64,000 bases of DNA from Galaxea fascicularis. Lineage: Eukaryota > Cnidaria > Anthozoa > Scleractinia > Euphylliidae. The stretch is taken from NCBI GenBank assembly GCA_948470475.1, contig OX419335.1, positions 25,883,161-25,947,160 on the forward strand, read 5' to 3'. Below are positions 63,914 to 64,000 of the stretch, in pieces (position 1 is the first letter of the stretch; each line of letters starts with the position of its first letter). The position numbers were made by a program, and so were the translations under genes. The notes beneath the pieces were generated by a model. The model saw nothing but the letters and a program-made list of their open reading frames with translations. It searched no databases and was not told the DNA's origin.

Positions 63914-64000
63914 GTTAGTAATGTGAATTTAAAGGTTAACGTTCTTTCTCATAGTTAAAGAGAAGAAACTGAAAAAAAAATCCTAACTACCTGTGACTTT

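Noticed and set aside
1..64000. CRISPR arrays, prokaryotic operons or defence systems
   Set aside because: The DNA is spliced eukaryotic sequence; the tandem repeats seen are degenerate satellites without spacers of constant length.

Overview
The window is intron-rich animal DNA. The gene content (a chimeric astacin/ShKT/trypsin-like protease, a full-length VAV exchange factor, a Niban-type PH protein, the start of VPS52) and the very dense small inverted-repeat elements and tRNA-headed SINEs suggest an anthozoan cnidarian, probably a stony coral. That placement is an inference from gene family and repeat style. Exons were called by eye from protein similarity, GT/AG splice sites and phase continuity; no alignment software was used.

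Layout. (1) 743-11662, + strand: the 3' ten exons of a secreted multidomain protease (astacin C-terminus, two ShK-like cysteine modules, Pro-rich linkers, a complete S1 serine protease domain). The 5' exons, including the astacin zinc site, lie outside the window. (2) 12610-13594: a composite repeat between genes. (3) 14361-40305, + strand: a complete VAV-family Rho/Rac GEF, 34 coding exons, 893 residues, CH-acidic-DH-PH-C1-SH3-SH2-SH3. (4) 40306-44104: intergenic, mostly nested inverted-repeat elements. (5) 58595-44105, - strand: a complete 15-exon, 641-residue Niban-like protein with a PH domain and an acidic KAEE-repeat tail. (6) 59012-63913, + strand: the first seven coding exons of VPS52 (GARP/EARP tethering complex), running off the window. 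The Niban-like and VPS52 start codons are 416 bp apart and divergent.

The genes have unrelated jobs: extracellular proteolysis, receptor-tyrosine-kinase/Rac signalling, a cytoplasmic stress-type adaptor and endosome-to-Golgi tethering. There is no operon-like cooperation. No CRISPR, prokaryotic system or intact autonomous transposon was seen. The most striking non-genic content is the repeat architecture: elements inserted inside elements, several datable from their target-site duplications and from empty-site copies in the same window; a tRNA-bearing composite retroelement with a 14-bp target duplication; and long near-perfect palindromes inside VAV and Niban-like introns.
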